In this document: piece by piece, positions 13,761 to 13,938 of the stretch
Position numbering within the stretch: position 1 is the stretch's first letter
Layout of the letters: the number at the start of each line of letters is the position of its first letter
Assembly (NCBI GenBank): GCA_001725215.1
Contig: MEFT01000047.1
Location: 1-13,938 of the forward strand
Direction of reading: 5' to 3'
DNA length: 13,938 nucleotides
Source of the DNA: Clostridium sp. SCN 57-10
GTDB lineage: Bacteria > Bacillota > Clostridia > Oscillospirales > Butyricicoccaceae
Translations under genes and position numbers: made by a program
The notes under the pieces: model-generated
What the model was told of the DNA's origin: nothing
Databases searched by the model: none
The model's input: the letters and a program-made list of their open reading frames with translations, nothing else

Positions 13761-13789
13761 TTGACATTCTGCTTTTGCGGCGATAAAAT
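13761..13789 (+). promoter_or_regulatory. Strong sigma-A promoter of the second MATE gene
   Basis: A perfect TTGACA (13761-13766), 17 bases, then TAAAAT (13784-13789, one mismatch). Initiation near 13796 leaves a short leader of about 27 bases carrying AAGGAGGT at 13812-13819, three bases before the ATG at 13823. Confidence 0.85.
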
Positions 13790-13822
13790 AATACTCATTG
13801 TTAAACAAAATAAGGAGGTCTC

Positions 13823-13938
13823 ATGAGTCATTTTGAGCAAAATCTAACACAGGGAAGCCTTGTACGCGCGCTCATCCGCTTTTCGCTGCCTTTTCTCGCA
13901 TCGAATATCGTGCAGTCGCTTTATAATGTTGCGGACAT
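13823..13938 (+). CDS. MATE-family efflux transporter (3' truncated by window edge)
   Basis: Only the first 38 codons are present, and the frame stays open to the last base. The visible N-terminus has the standard MATE opening: a short hydrophilic start (MSHFEQNLTQGSLVRAL), then a helix with the family pattern FSLPFLASNIVQSLYNVAD, which matches the L-P-x-x-x-x-x-x-Q-x-L-Y-N-x-x-D signature of helix 1. The ATG is fixed by a perfect AAGGAGGT. It is the second MATE gene in the window, on the opposite strand from the one at 8860-10179 and clearly diverged. Substrate unknown. Confidence 0.85.
   Translation, partial: MSHFEQNLTQGSLVRALIRFSLPFLASNIVQSLYNVAD

Overview
The window looks like chromosomal DNA of a Gram-positive anaerobe of the class Clostridia, possibly Oscillospirales-like. 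This is inferred from a moderately GC-rich genome with strong AGGAGG ribosome-binding sites, an [FeFe]-hydrogenase maturase (HydF), an S-layer-homology surface protein, a K+-type membrane pyrophosphatase, and a tRNA-Gly with encoded CCA. I see no insertion sequence, phage, CRISPR array or integrase. The gene content is mostly housekeeping and transport.

Layout. Bases 1-951 hold the 3' part of hydF (+). A gene-poor stretch follows (952-1350) with a perfect 13-bp hairpin and a possible structured RNA, then a SteT-like amino-acid permease (1351-2667, +) that ends at a terminator shared with the converging minus-strand genes. From 2751 to 12276 every gene is on the minus strand. In transcription order these are: membrane pyrophosphatase (hppA), a MATE exporter, an MFS transporter, tRNA-Gly(CCC), a GNAT acetyltransferase, and a three-gene operon. 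That operon encodes an ODP-like diiron protein, a PAS/HD-GYP c-di-GMP phosphodiesterase and a secreted phosphodiester glycosidase with SLH repeats. A divergent intergenic region (12277-12647) leads to a plus-strand ArsP_2-type putative manganese/heavy-metal exporter, a tandem pair of hairpins, a possible 48-codon minus-strand ORF, and the start of a second MATE exporter that runs off the window.

The most interesting unit is the three-gene operon. It has a textbook sigma-A promoter and two 4-base gene overlaps. A stand-alone diiron metallo-beta-lactamase-fold protein, a family that includes an O2/iron sensor, is coupled to a PAS/HD-GYP enzyme and to a cell-wall-anchored glycosidase. I infer an oxygen- or redox-responsive c-di-GMP module linked to a surface enzyme. 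The sequence shows the architecture; the function is not demonstrated. The second item of interest is the structured intergenic segment around 993-1240, which I could not assign to a known RNA family.
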